Shown one piece after another: positions 21,601 to 31,700 of a stretch of 64,000 bases of DNA; position 1 is the first letter of the stretch, and every line of letters begins with the position of its first letter. Origin of the DNA: Cladocopium goreaui. Taxonomy: Eukaryota; Sar; Dinophyceae; Suessiales; Symbiodiniaceae. A model generated the notes under the pieces. The model searched no databases. It was not told the DNA's origin and saw nothing but the letters and a program-made list of their open reading frames with translations. The translations under genes and the position numbers were made by a program. The stretch is from the NCBI GenBank assembly GCA_947184155.2, contig CAMXCT020000466.1, positions 62,001-126,000 of the forward strand, read 5' to 3'.

Positions 21601-24324
21601 TGGCCAGTCTTTTTGGCCCGGGATGGTTCCCTTGGAGGTTTCAAGTCTGTTCTCAGCCAACATTTGGATGGTTTCAAAAATGAGGGATGTGTTCAGCTTG
21701 GACCTGAGTGGGATTCGGGTCTTGGCTGCAACTTCGCAGTTCGACGCTTGAATGTATGGACAGCTGCAGAAATCGAAGGTGGAGTTAAGTTGTCAGGTCC
21801 TGGATTTGCAGTAGCTGCAAACAATGAGTTCCCGAGCTTTGGAGGAAATGCAGGTATCCTGTCATATGCAGCAGGTTACAATGGATATGGTGCCCTGTGT
21901 CGTCCCGGAAACGTCTACGAACTCGAGGGGGTGTGGCGGGATAGTCCTGTCATTGACGTGGCTTTTTCCGATGCCGCTTTGGAATCAATCTTTGGTGCAG
22001 AGGAAGTCACCTTGAAGACAGCTTCGGGTTCTTGTTCAGTTCGGTCAGAGGCACAACGCATCATCGGCAGACTTGGACCAGTTCCTACGGCGCCACAAAG
22101 CGAATGCGGAGCTTTGCTCTTCAACAGTCAGCCAAATTCGGAGACACTTTCCATCTCCAACATTGCACTTGGTCGCCCCACTGCTGCGTCGTCTTCTGAG
22201 CAGAGTATCTACGATTCGGAAAAAGCCGTGGATGGATCAGTGGACACACGCTGGAGCTCAAGCTTTCAAGACAATCAGTGGATTTCAGTTGATCTGGGAG
22301 TCGTCTATGAACTCTTTGCTGTAACTGTCGCTGGGTCCCACATCAAAGATTTTTGTTCACTTTCCAGCCCCGTGATTCGTTATTTCAAATCTATCAATCC
22401 AACTTAAACCTGAAATGAAACAACCGACCTGGATATACTTTTGATAAGTTTTCACCCAAGTAGCCAGGTGAACCATGGTATAACCATGGCTAACCAGCAT
22501 CCATTTGTTATCATTTGTTGGCTGGGTTGGTTCAACCAGGTTCAGTGGGAAACTGCCTATGCACGTGATTACCTGGTGCAATCTGCCTTGGACGAACCCA
22601 GTTGGCACACAGCTGCTACCGTGACCATCAACGAACCAGGAGAGGTGCAGACACTGTTTCCCGAACATTTCGCCCGGTGCCTGGGACCCAAATGGCCCTG
22701 CGATGGCCCTGTGATGGGACTTGGAACTAGCAATTTTCACAGTTCCGCATCTCTACACTGAGTTGAAGTGGAAACACCAGAAACATTTGAATGAATTGAT
22801 ATCTTTGCCATTCTTTGCCCGGATTCCAGGTACGTTCGCATACTTTGTCAGACGCGGGCAACACCATGGGGCTGCAGCATCCTGGAGTTGCAAGTCTTCC
22901 CTGCTTTCGCTGGACTTTTCCATCCCGTTGATGGTGGCACAAGTCGAGCCTGCCGGGGAAGTTCGCGGTCCGACAACTCACCTTCTCACTACACCGTACT
23001 TCAACAGAACACATTGAAAGGCGAGGATAGATGGGTTGATGTCTTTCAAAACAGTGGATCTGCAAATCGGGTTAAATGCAAAGGATTACATTTAACATGT
23101 GACCAATGTGACCATTTAAAAGGTAGGTCAGGTAGGTGCGGGTGCCGCCAGGTTGCAAGAAAGAGTGTGAGATGACCCCCAGTTGCGTGGGAGTGGAATA
23201 CAGCGGGGGGCGATGCGAAATTTGGACGCGTCTTGGAGGAATTGAATCTGCTGTGGTGCTGCAGGGGTTCACCTGCCTCCATTTCTTGTGACCTGGTGAC
23301 ATCGTGGCGTTCATTGTTTTCCATCGTTGATCTTGGAGTAATCACTGTGACAACATGTGAAAACTACGAAAGGTGGATGGTTTGGTAACCTTTGGTACTT
23401 CGAATGTCCAGATTGGTTCCTTTGACAATTTTGATATCCCAACTTTTGTCCCAGACCCATGAAGCCCTGTCGATGGCGAGGCGACCCACCTCATCGTGCC
23501 TTATGCTATTCGAAGGTGTGGATGGTGGAGAGGAGCGAGCCTGTCGTGGCAGCACTGCAGATGATAACTCTGAAGAATATTTCCAAGTCAAGGAGGCACA
23601 GACTTTAGAGACTTGGATGATCTTGGATGTCAGATGGCCAAAGTGGTCTTGATTGTTATTTTGCCATCTAAAGCTGAAGAAGAACGTAGAGTTACATAGA
23701 ATGAATAACTATATAAATATAAATTATGTAAGTTATATTTTTTGTCGACGCGGAAGTTGTGATGTAGGGTTGATAAAAGGTGACACCCCGGTTGCTCCAT
23801 GATTGGATGCTGTGAGGCATTCCTCTCCCTGTTGAAGCCATAGTTTCAAAGTCTCGGGTCCAACCACTCAGCCACTTCCAATGAAAACGTACCTTCTGAT
23901 TACTTTCAGATACTTTCAGGAAAGCTGTGAAGCTTACTGCGAAGCCGAAGCCGCGTGCGTTGGCATCAGCTACAGCAAGTGTCGCTGTGAGATCTGGGTC
24001 AGACCTCAGGGAATCCAAGCAACGACAGCCCAATGCGGATCCGTCTGCAAGCGCATGGTGCGATGGGGCCTTGGATGCCCCATCCAAACGCTGTTTCTGG
24101 ATGAGGTTCAACCGCTTCAACATGATGAGGCAAAAAGCTCCAGCTTCCCAAGGACAGACAGGACAAGCCTCATTTTGGTTGGAGTGGCTGTGGTGTTGCC
24201 ATTGGTTCTGATTTTGGGATGCTTCCTGAAGAGAATGTCTTGGCCGAGTTTGCCTCCACGCTCTGTGAGTCGACAAGACTTGGTGCCTGAACGCTCAGCA
24301 AGTCGGCAAGACTTGGAAGCATAA
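18641..24324 (+). CDS. G8-domain, beta-helix and discoidin single-pass membrane protein (fibrocystin/CEMIP-like), 11 exons
   Basis: I chained exons at 18641-19463, 19527-19757, 19902-20082, 20504-20652, 20873-21391, 21539-22329, 22540-22676, 22830-23020, 23152-23274, 23516-23607 and 23920-24324. They sum to 3642 nt, exactly 1213 residues plus a TAA stop. The order is: signal peptide MALLVLFLACIPSVSG; G8 domain (about 25-150); a right-handed beta-helix region resembling fibrocystin and CEMIP proteins (joined motifs such as EDGIEENV, GMTNNF, NRRFGIYLDF); F5/8-type discoidin domain (about 840-966, NIALGRPTA ... YVRILCQTRATPWG); two cysteine-rich DGGxxRACRG...DN...CEIW modules; a transmembrane helix (about 1164-1183, LILVGVAVVLPLVLILGCFL); and a short tail with SRQDL twice. 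It is probably a cell-surface protein binding carbohydrate or matrix. An in-frame upstream ATG at 18560 is possible, but 18641 gives a clean signal peptide. Further 5' exons cannot be excluded. Confidence 0.85.
20427..20497. repeat. Intronic short tandem repeat (TGATTTTCCA type)
   Basis: About seven copies of a 10-bp unit CATGATTTTC or CATGATTTGC run up to a few bases before the AG acceptor of intron 3 of the G8 gene. This is probably simple slippage. It places a T-rich, repeat-derived tract where a polypyrimidine tract would be expected. Confidence 0.8.
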
Positions 24325-25470
24325 TCGTTTTTTTCCCTCCCTTCTCACCTTTTTTTTGGGGGGGAAATGTGTATAGTCCTTGCATGTTTTTTTGCTTCCA
24401 TGGCCTGTCACGGACGAATCTTTCCAGTGAAACTCATTTGATCATATCAAAGTCCAACAGATCTAACAGGCCGTCATGATTCGCAATGATTTGTCCTTGC
24501 TCGCAGTGGTCTGCCATTTTTGTGATGTGGCTGGCGCACGCTGACATTATAGAAGTCGCAGAATCACAAGTGTTCTGTGTCTGATGGAAGCCTGTGCAAG
24601 CTGCAGGCCTGTGGCTTTGATACCATTCATGCTGAGCTTGTGAAAACGCACCCTTGAGGGCTCTGGTGCAACTGTAGGGTCAACGTTTGCTTTGGTCTTG
24701 TCCAGGTTGTTGGCATGAAACTTTCAGCATCATTTCTCGCGCTTGATCTCAGCAAAGGACTAGGTGACCTGGCCAGGTTGTCTGAGGTAGGGGAATTTTG
24801 TGCCTTCAGACCTCGACCGAGGACCGCAGCGATTGCTGCAGTGTTGCCGTCAGATTCGATTCACATCCAAATCAGAAGGAATGGTATGGAATGGTCATAT
24901 CATACAATGAATGTATATCTATTATATCATATATCTATTGTTGTTGGTTGTCTCCCCCTCAATGTTATAGTTTGGGGATCCTGATCTCGAAAGGTAGCGG
25001 TGAGCTACCTGAGTTCCCCCTTGCGTAGCAAGTATTAGGGGGCGAGCGGTGCAAGTGCAAGAGTTTGGGCCGGTTATGTCTCAGGTCCGCCTCTAAAGCC
25101 GGGTTTGCAACATAGGCGGACTACAAGGAAACGCCAACAGCCGCACATGCACTTTCATCCACCACGTTTACATACATCCCCACCCCAACCGAAGTCAAGA
25201 CCCGCACTGAAACTCGACAATGTCAGATTGCTCAAGAACTTTGTTTCGTTCACCCTAACAACCGCGATGAACAATGTCGTAGCAAGAACGTTGCGACGGA
25301 CTGCGTTGCAGTAGTCTCAAAAATCGTACATGATATACCAGTAGTACCGCACAAGGCGGTGGCGGAAGTTTCAAAAATAGGAAACCTATAGGAGAGATTG
25401 GTTGTTGTGAATCAGAGATGGCAGAGCGAAGCCACTGCTGGACTGAAAGGCGATTGATCTCTCTCACTCT
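24325..25470. other. Downstream flank of the G8 gene; no gene recognised
   Basis: A T/G-rich stretch follows the stop codon (24330-24370). No AATAAA is obvious, which is usual for dinoflagellates. The rest has only short frames. A compact run of stem-forming segments at 24992-25120 is listed separately. Confidence 0.55.
24992..25120 (+). other. Cluster of three inverted repeats, possible structured RNA
   Basis: Three stems can be read: AGGTAGC/GCTACCT (24992-25010, loop of 5, perfect 7 bp); CCCCC..TTGC/GCAA..GGGGG (25016-25042); and TCCGCCT/AGGCGGA (25086-25120, perfect 7 bp). The segment around the third stem, AGGTCCGCCTCTAAAGCCG, recurs at about 28244. It does not match a known tRNA or snRNA that I recognise. 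It could be an uncharacterised RNA or part of a dispersed repeat. Confidence 0.3.
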
Positions 25471-25479
25471 TGTCTACCT

Positions 25480-25480
25480 G

Positions 25481-25514
<34 letters not shown>

Positions 25515-25964
25515 ATATCTATCTATCTATCTATCTATCCATCTATCCATCTATCCATCTATCCATCTATCCATCTATCCATCTATCCATCTATCCATCT
25601 ATTTCTCCCTCTATCTATCTATCTATCGATCTATCGATCTATCGATCTATCGATCTATCGATCTATCGATCTATCGATCTATCCCTCTATCCCTCTATCC
25701 CTCTATCCCTCTATCCCTCTATCCTATCTATCCTATCTATCCTATCTATCTAACTATCTATCTATCCTATCTATCCTATCTATCCTATCTATCCTATCTA
25801 TCCTATCTATCCTATCTATCCTATCTATCCTATCTATCCTATCTATCCTATCTATCCTATCTATCCTATCTATCCTATCTATCCTATCTATCCTATCTTT
25901 CCTATCTATCCTATCTTTCCTATCTATCCTATCTATCCTATCTATCCTATCTATCCTATCTATC

Positions 25965-25995
<31 letters not shown>

Positions 25996-26215
25996 GCTAT
26001 CTATCTATCCTATCTCCTATCTATCCTATCTATCCTATCATCCTATCTATCCTATCTATCCTATCTATCCTATCTATCCTATCTATCCTATCTATCCTAT
26101 CTATCCTATCTATCCTATCTATCCTATCTATCCTATCTATCCTATCTATCCTATCTATCCTATCTATCCTATCTATCCTATCTATCCTATCTATCCTATC
26201 TATCCTATCTATCTC
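25480..26215. repeat. Block-structured CTAT microsatellite
   Basis: Consecutive homogeneous blocks can be seen: CTAT (about 25483-25540), CTATCCAT (about 25541-25605), CTATCGAT (about 25615-25680), CTATCCCT (about 25681-25725) and then a long 9-bp block CTATCTATC (about 25726-26210) with rare T substitutions. The long Leu-Ser-Ile and Tyr-Leu-Ser frames are artefacts of this repeat. Confidence 0.95.
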
Positions 26216-26309
26216 TCTTTTCTTTCTTTCTTCTTTCTTCTTTCTTTCCTTTCTTTCTTATCTAGCTATCTGTCTACGTGTCTACCTGTCTAATCTTTTG
26301 TGCAGGTCA

Positions 26310-26885
26310 TTCGTTGTAATGTAGTGTAGTGTAATGTAGTGAATGTAGTGGAGGGAGTTTTAATTTGTAGGTGGTAGTGCGTGTAGTGTAGAGTAGTGTC
26401 GTGAAGTGTAGCGGCAGGTAGTGAGTGTAGGTAATGGTAGTGTAGTGTAGGGAGTCTAGTGTAGTGTAGTGTAGTGTAGTGTAATGTAGTGTAGTGTAGG
26501 GGAGTCTAGTGTAGTGTAATGTAGTGTAGTGTAAGGTAGTGTAGTGTAGTGGAGTGTAGTTGTGTAGTTTTAGTTGTAGTGTTGTGGAGTGTAGTGTAGT
26601 GTAAGGTAGTGTAGTGTAGTTTAATGTTGTGTAGCGGAGTGTAGTGGAGTGTAGTTGGGTAGGTGTAGTTGTATTTGTAGTGTAGTGGAGTGTAGTGTAG
26701 TGTAATGTAGTGAAGTGTAGTGTAGAGAGTGTAGTGCAGTGTAATTTAGTGTAGTGGACTGTAGTGGACTGTAGTGGACTGTAGTTGTAGTTGTAACCTG
26801 TAGTGTTGTGAAGTGTAGTGTAATGTAATGTAGTGTAATGTAGTGTAGTGCAGCAAAGTGTAGTGTCATGTAGTGTAGTCGAGTT
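26310..26885. repeat. TAGTG pentanucleotide minisatellite
   Basis: GTAGT/GTGTA pentamers with frequent single-base variants fill about 570 bp. The minus-strand frame reading Thr-Thr-Leu-His-Tyr repeats through this block is a by-product, since 5-bp units cycle through all frames. Confidence 0.93.
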
Positions 26886-26907
26886 AAGCGAAGCAACATC
26901 TGAACCG

Positions 26908-27570
26908 CCAAAAGTGGTCCGAAACCCTAGTGTTTTTAACATGTTAACTTCCAAATCTGCTTCGCGCCACAACGGCGTGCACTTTTTCGAAACTCGACAT
27001 CTCAGCCTCCAAAAGTGGTCCGAACATGGTGTGGTTTGTACATTTTGACTTCGAAATGTGCTTTGCGCCACAGCGGCGTGCACTTTTTCGAAACTCGACC
27101 TCTGAGCCTCCAAAAGTGGTTCGAACCCCTGGTGTTTTGCACATTTTGACTTCGAAATGTGCTTCGTGCCACAACGGCGTGCACTTTTTCGAAACTCGAC
27201 CTCTGAGCCTCCAAAAGTGGTCCGAACCCCTAGTGTTTTTAACATTTTGACTTGGAAATGTGCTTCGCGCCACAACGGCGTGCATTTTTTCGACATCTTA
27301 AGTGCCAAAAGTGGTCCGCACTTGGTGTGTTTTCTACATTTTGACTTGGACATGTGCTTCGCGCCACAACGGTGTGCACTTTTTCGACATCGCAACTTCC
27401 AAAAGTGGTCAGACCCTGGTGTGTTTTGTACATTTTGACTTGGGGATGTGCTTCGCGCCACAACGGCGTGCACTTTTTCGACATCTGAAGCGCCAAAAGT
27501 GGTCCGATCCTCTGGTGTTTTGTGCATTTTGACTTGGAAATGTGCTTCGCGCCACAACGGCGTGCAATTT
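26908..27570. repeat. Tandem repeat of seven 93-102-bp units
   Basis: CCAAAAGTGGTCCGA recurs at about 26908, 27009, 27109, 27211, 27305, 27399 and 27492. Each unit continues with TTTTGACTT, GTGCTTCGCGCCACAACGG and CGTGCACTTTTTCGA. The first spacings are 100-102 bp and the last about 94 bp, because the AACTCGACCTCTGAG segment is shortened to an ACATC form. The open frames across it repeat with the unit and show no domain. Confidence 0.9.
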
Positions 27571-28734
27571 TTCATGTCTCATCTCCCCATATGTCTCCGC
27601 ACCCGCCGCTTTAGCGAGCCTACTTTTCGACCCTCCGGAACCACAAATCATTGGAAAAACACAGTGAATCTCGACTTTCCTACCTTTTCGCGCATCTGCA
27701 TCTTCTTTCTTCTGACTCTTTCTCTTCTGAACTTTCTCTTCTCTCTGCCTCTGCCCTGCTCTGCTTTTCATCTGTCCATATTGTCGGAAGTTTAGCTTCT
27801 CAACTTCCTTCGACAATATAGTTAAAGATATGTATCTATATAATTATATATATACACATAATAATTCCATGATATATATCCATATATACTAAATAATCTC
27901 AATATACATATAGATTCGTATATATATATATATATATATATGCATACTCTACCCAGCAATTGTGGGATATTGCGCTTTGGCTAGTGGTTGCCGAAGCATA
28001 ATCGCTGCCCCTGGCTCAGCATATCTAGATCATTTGGTGGATTTTCCGCAAGGGTTCCTCCAAGATATTCTCTTAAACCAAAAGACTTCGCTAATGACAT
28101 TTCAATATGTTTCATATATATGTATATTCGTATATATATAGTTATCATGTATAATAACTAGAACACCTATAATGACTAGAATTACTATAATAACTAGAAC
28201 ATAATTATCACAACTATATTGAACCCCCCCCTTCGATCCCCCCAAGGTCCGCCTCTAAAGCCGCGTTTGCAAGAAGTCACCCCGCGGGCCCACTTTTTGC
28301 ACCAAGATTCCAGCACCAGGATAGCCCTAAGTCAGTTGCTTTGGGTACATGCTGGGGTCAAAACACCCCGTTTGTGAATCCCACACTGTTCTACACATGT
28401 ACACACCAGAATCAACCCCATCCGCGTTGCAACAATGTGCTGCCCCCAGTTACACGTTGCCTCGCAAACCCCATAACCTGATATTTATATATCTAACTAT
28501 ATGTATGTATTTATATATATATATATGTCTGTGTGTCTGTGTGTGTGTCGTGTCCCCCCTCCCTGAAACCTACCTTTTTGGTACCCGCCCTCGAGTCCAA
28601 GCCCAGAAGACTTTTTTTGATATCCGCCCCAACTCCACCCACGTCTGTCCGCAGCGGATATGCCTCGTTCCCTTGCTCTCTTCTCCTGTTCCAACCCACG
28701 CCTACCTTTCGATCTTTCACCCTTCCCTCTCAAG
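27571..28734. other. AT-rich intergenic DNA, no gene recognised
   Basis: It contains TA microsatellites near 27.84-27.94 and 28.49-28.53 kb and a 16-17-bp stem at 27778-27820 (ATATTGTCG..GAAGTT paired with AACTTC..CGACAATAT). A short motif shared with 25.08 kb lies at 28244-28271. No coding evidence was found. Confidence 0.6.
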
Positions 28735-29330
28735 TTTGGGGCGAAACGGCAAAAAATCGAAAAATACAAAAAGTAAAACAAAAAAAACGAAAAATCGAAA
28801 AAACAGAAAAGCCGAAAAGTCGAAAAATCGAACAAAAAGAAAAAATCGAAAAGTCAAAAAGTCGAAAAGTTCCCAGGCCAGGAGATTTATGTTCGAAAAG
28901 TCAAAAAAATCGAAAAAAAATCAAAAAGTCGAAGAGTCAAAAAGTTAAAGCCTGTTTGACTTTTTGGCTTTTTGCGAAAAGTTTCACCCGAAAAGTCGAA
29001 ACCTTTTTGACTTTTTAGCTTTTTGCGAAAAGTTTCACCCGAAAAGTCGAAAAGTCAAAACCTTTTTGATTTTTTGACCTTTTGCGAAAAGTCGAAAAGT
29101 CGAAAACTTTTTGATTGTTTGACTTTTTTGCGAAAAGTCGAAAAGTCGAAAAGTTCCCTTTCCGGGAGATTTCTGCTCGAAAAGTCGAAAAGTCGAAAAG
29201 TTCCTATTCCAGGAGATTTCTGCTTGAAAAGTCGAAAAAAAACAAAAATTCGAAAAAATTAAAAAGTCGAAAAGCCGAAAAGTCAAAAACTTTTTGACTT
29301 TTTGACTTTTTGCGAAAAGTTTTGCAATCT
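28735..29330. repeat. GTCGAAAA-type repeat, left edge of duplicated segment (copy 1)
   Basis: Irregular GTCGAAAA units pass into their reverse form (CTTTTTGACTTTT), giving strong hairpin potential. Modules containing GGAGATTT(A/C)TG are set in at about 28869, 29153 and 29200. The segment from TTTGGGGCGAAACGG (28735) matches 41674 onward with small length changes, so this is where the B1/B2 duplication begins. Lys-rich and Phe-rich small frames here are artefacts. Confidence 0.85.
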
Positions 29331-29368
29331 TCATCGAGTACTACAGGACAACGGCATCATTCTCAAGG

Positions 29369-29698
29369 ATGCAACAACTACAGAGCTACGACCCCAACAC
29401 TGCAAATCAGCACACAACATCACAAGGTCCAGCACCAATGGACATCGGCGCAGCTTACAACAGCAGTGACATAAAGGAGAAGGCAAAGAAAAGAGGGACC
29501 ATCAGAAAGGAAAAGGCAAGCATCAAGGCAAAGGATACAAACAGCTCCTACAACAACAAAGGGAAAGGAAATCCATTCAAAGGAGCATCAAAAGGAAAAG
29601 GAAAGTATCCGCCAAACAACATGAAAGGACAAGGAAAATCAAAAGGAAAGGACACATGCTACAAATGTGGGCAACAAGGCCACATTGCAAAGAATTGA
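29369..29698 (+). pseudogene. Element B1 Gag C-terminal part with zinc knuckle broken by TGA
   Basis: The reading has PMDIGAAY, a Lys/Gly-rich basic stretch and the knuckle CYKCGQQGHIAKN, and then TGA at 29696-29698 exactly where the last zinc-binding cysteine (TGC) is expected. The N-terminal Gag half is absent, since repeat DNA lies upstream. The frame continues beyond the stop as RVAVYNVGNDEHQQW, supporting a point change. The same stop is in copy 2. Confidence 0.8.
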
Positions 29699-29983
29699 CG
29701 AGTTGCAGTGTACAACGTTGGCAACGATGAGCATCAACAATGGGAGGATGACCCATCATTTGACTGGTATCAAGACCAGTTTCAACAAGCATATGATCAA
29801 GGATGGTACAACCAAGATGGACACAACAAGTATATGAGCAAGGGTATCAACAACCAGCAGCATCCTCGCAGTCACCACCACCAGCATCGACAACACCAAC
29901 AGGCATGGCACAGTCCATCAGTGCAATGGAGGACATCTACATAGCAACAGATCGGACAACCACCAGCAACAGAAGAAAGCATC

Positions 29984-30349
29984 ATGATAGACAGTGGTGC
30001 AGCAACCCACGTCTGTCCACCATGGTTTGGAACATCATTTCCACTCCATCAGATGAAGCAACCAGACAAACCCATCCTGAGGAATGTCACAGGAACAGAC
30101 ATCTGGGTTTATGGCTACAGATGGATTCACTTCATCAACCAACGAGGACAACACATCATGATTCCATTCTACGTTTGTAATGTGAAACAACCCATCCTAT
30201 CAGTCACCAGACTGATACATCAAGGCTTTGAGATCAACATGAGCGAGCAATCGACCATGACAAATCCAAAGTCATTTGAGAGTCCCGTCACACTAAAGGA
30301 TGGACTACTCTACATCAACTTGAAGCTGTCACCACTTCCACATGGATAA
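29984..30349 (+). pseudogene. Element B1 aspartic protease segment
   Basis: The 121-codon frame begins with IDSGAATHVCPPWF, the catalytic DSG/A motif of retropepsins, followed by the hydrophobic beta-rich body (FYVCNVKQPILSVTRLI). It would cleave the Gag-Pol precursor if intact. It is cut off from Gag by stops and frame changes and ends at TAA (30349). Copy 2 (42893-43258) differs by very few bases. Confidence 0.8.
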
Positions 30350-30352
30350 CAA

Positions 30353-30794
30353 TTGGTCATCGGGAAAGAAGGAGGCAAGCAACGAGCCATGATAGCACCA
30401 ACGCAAATGGACACATCAGGTCCAAGACATCACAGTGGCAACAAGGACATATGGACGAAGAACAACCAAGGATACATCGTGAGCATTCACAAGCGCCTGG
30501 GGAGAGCACTCTTCACACCCTTCAACACTGGGTGCCCCATCAATACAGATCAGCTTGAGGATTACAGAAAGACCATCATCAGACAACCAGGAAAGGAAAA
30601 GATCATCATAGAGGATGACTATCAACAGAAGAAGAAGGATCTGAATAAGATCATCGAAGGATCAGCATGGATTGGAGAAACATGGTTCCAACCAAAGAGC
30701 ATCGGCATCGAGAGGCAACATGTCCAAAGCAACAACACCAAGACAGATTATGCAAGAGCATCAGAAGGCAAAGACAGTAACATAGAAGAAAGAA
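30353..30794 (+). pseudogene. Element B1 segment between protease and integrase
   Basis: The open stretch (IAPTQMDTSGPRHHSGN ... GETWFQPKSIG) occupies the place of the protease-integrase spacer in copia elements and stays open into the LINE insertion point at 30795-30809. It has no catalytic motif. It matches 43298-43703 in copy 2 with a handful of differences. Confidence 0.6.
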
Positions 30795-30809
30795 GAATCG
30801 AAACCAGCA

Positions 30810-31685
30810 TTTTCCCACCATCTCATGCGTTTGGCAGCCCAATTGTCTTCCGAACGAAGGGTCAAGTCAGAAACCCTGTAGCCCAACTGGTTTTCCAATG
30901 CCCTTAGGTGTGATTGCACAAACTTGTTGTTCTGGGCTGGGCAAACACACTCTATGATCATCAACGGACTTTGACAGAGATGGCCTAGTTTCAGGGTCGC
31001 TGGGAGGGTTGATGACCGGGAGTCTTCAGAACCACCTTGGCTACCTGCTGTGGAATAAGGCTGACAACTAATTCCTGCCATCAGTGTGAACGGTGGATCA
31101 ACCTGGGCAAGGAGTGCTTGGGCACAATTGGGACTGGCGACATCCATGTGAAGGACCGGAACTCCAGGATGGCAAAGCTGGTGAAGACGGGACAAGGGCT
31201 GACTCCATTCAATGCTAGCAACATGACGAAATCCAGCAGCACACAAGCCCACACTGGAACATGCAACCCCAGAACAAGCTTCAACCAGACGGAAAGCATC
31301 AGTCACCGGGTGGAGGCCATGAGCAACAACCGAACTGGTGTCAGTCAGAAGCAAGTCCACATAGGGGGGACAGAAATCCACAAGTGCATTCAGGACAGAC
31401 AAGCGCCGACAACCACGAATCTGACCTGAAACTTCCCCATAGATCCGAACCTTCTGCATGTCAGGTACAGTCACCCCAACAGCCATCTCATCTGAAAAAA
31501 GTAGTCCATCCACCACAACCGATACTGAAGCCCCTTTTTCCAACTGTGACCACGTTGGACAAAACAGATCATGCAAAACCACGTTTTTATCCCATTCAGT
31601 GCCCATTGCAAACGAAGTAGACACAGACGCTCGGATTTGGCTGGCACCGTCTCCCCCTGTACTGGTAGGGATCTGAGCCAAGACT
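30810..31685 (-). mobile_element. LINE remnant inside element B1: DNA methyltransferase N-lobe only
   Basis: It is flanked by GAATCGAAACCAGCA at 30795-30809 and 31686-31700, the same 15-bp duplication as the full LINE in copy 2. It holds about 870 bp from the LINE 5' end joined to the last six bases of its 3' end, with a CC overlap at the junction; about 8.2 kb is missing. The minus-strand frame carries methyltransferase motif I (EACSGVACSSVGL) and motif IV (GISCQPYSTAGSQGG). Unlike copy 2 it stays in one frame through SHLRALENQLGYRVSD to RMRWW. Confidence 0.88.
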
Positions 31686-31700
31686 GAATCGAAACCAGCA

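Noticed and set aside
25470..26324. Long Leu-Ser-Ile frame (284 codons) over the CTAT repeat
   Set aside because: The peptide is a pure translation of the 9-bp repeat; adjacent frames are open too and there is no non-repeat body.
26307..27575. 422-codon minus-strand frame
   Set aside because: It reads Thr-Thr-Leu-His-Tyr from TAGTG repeats and then the 93-102-bp satellite; both are tandem repeats without domains.
28735..29330. Lys-rich and Phe-rich frames in the GTCGAAAA repeat
   Set aside because: Mirror-image products of the same simple repeat on the two strands.
30810..31685. Copy 1 as a spliced or processed LINE
   Set aside because: The missing segment has no AG acceptor on either strand at the junction; deletion with a CC overlap explains it.
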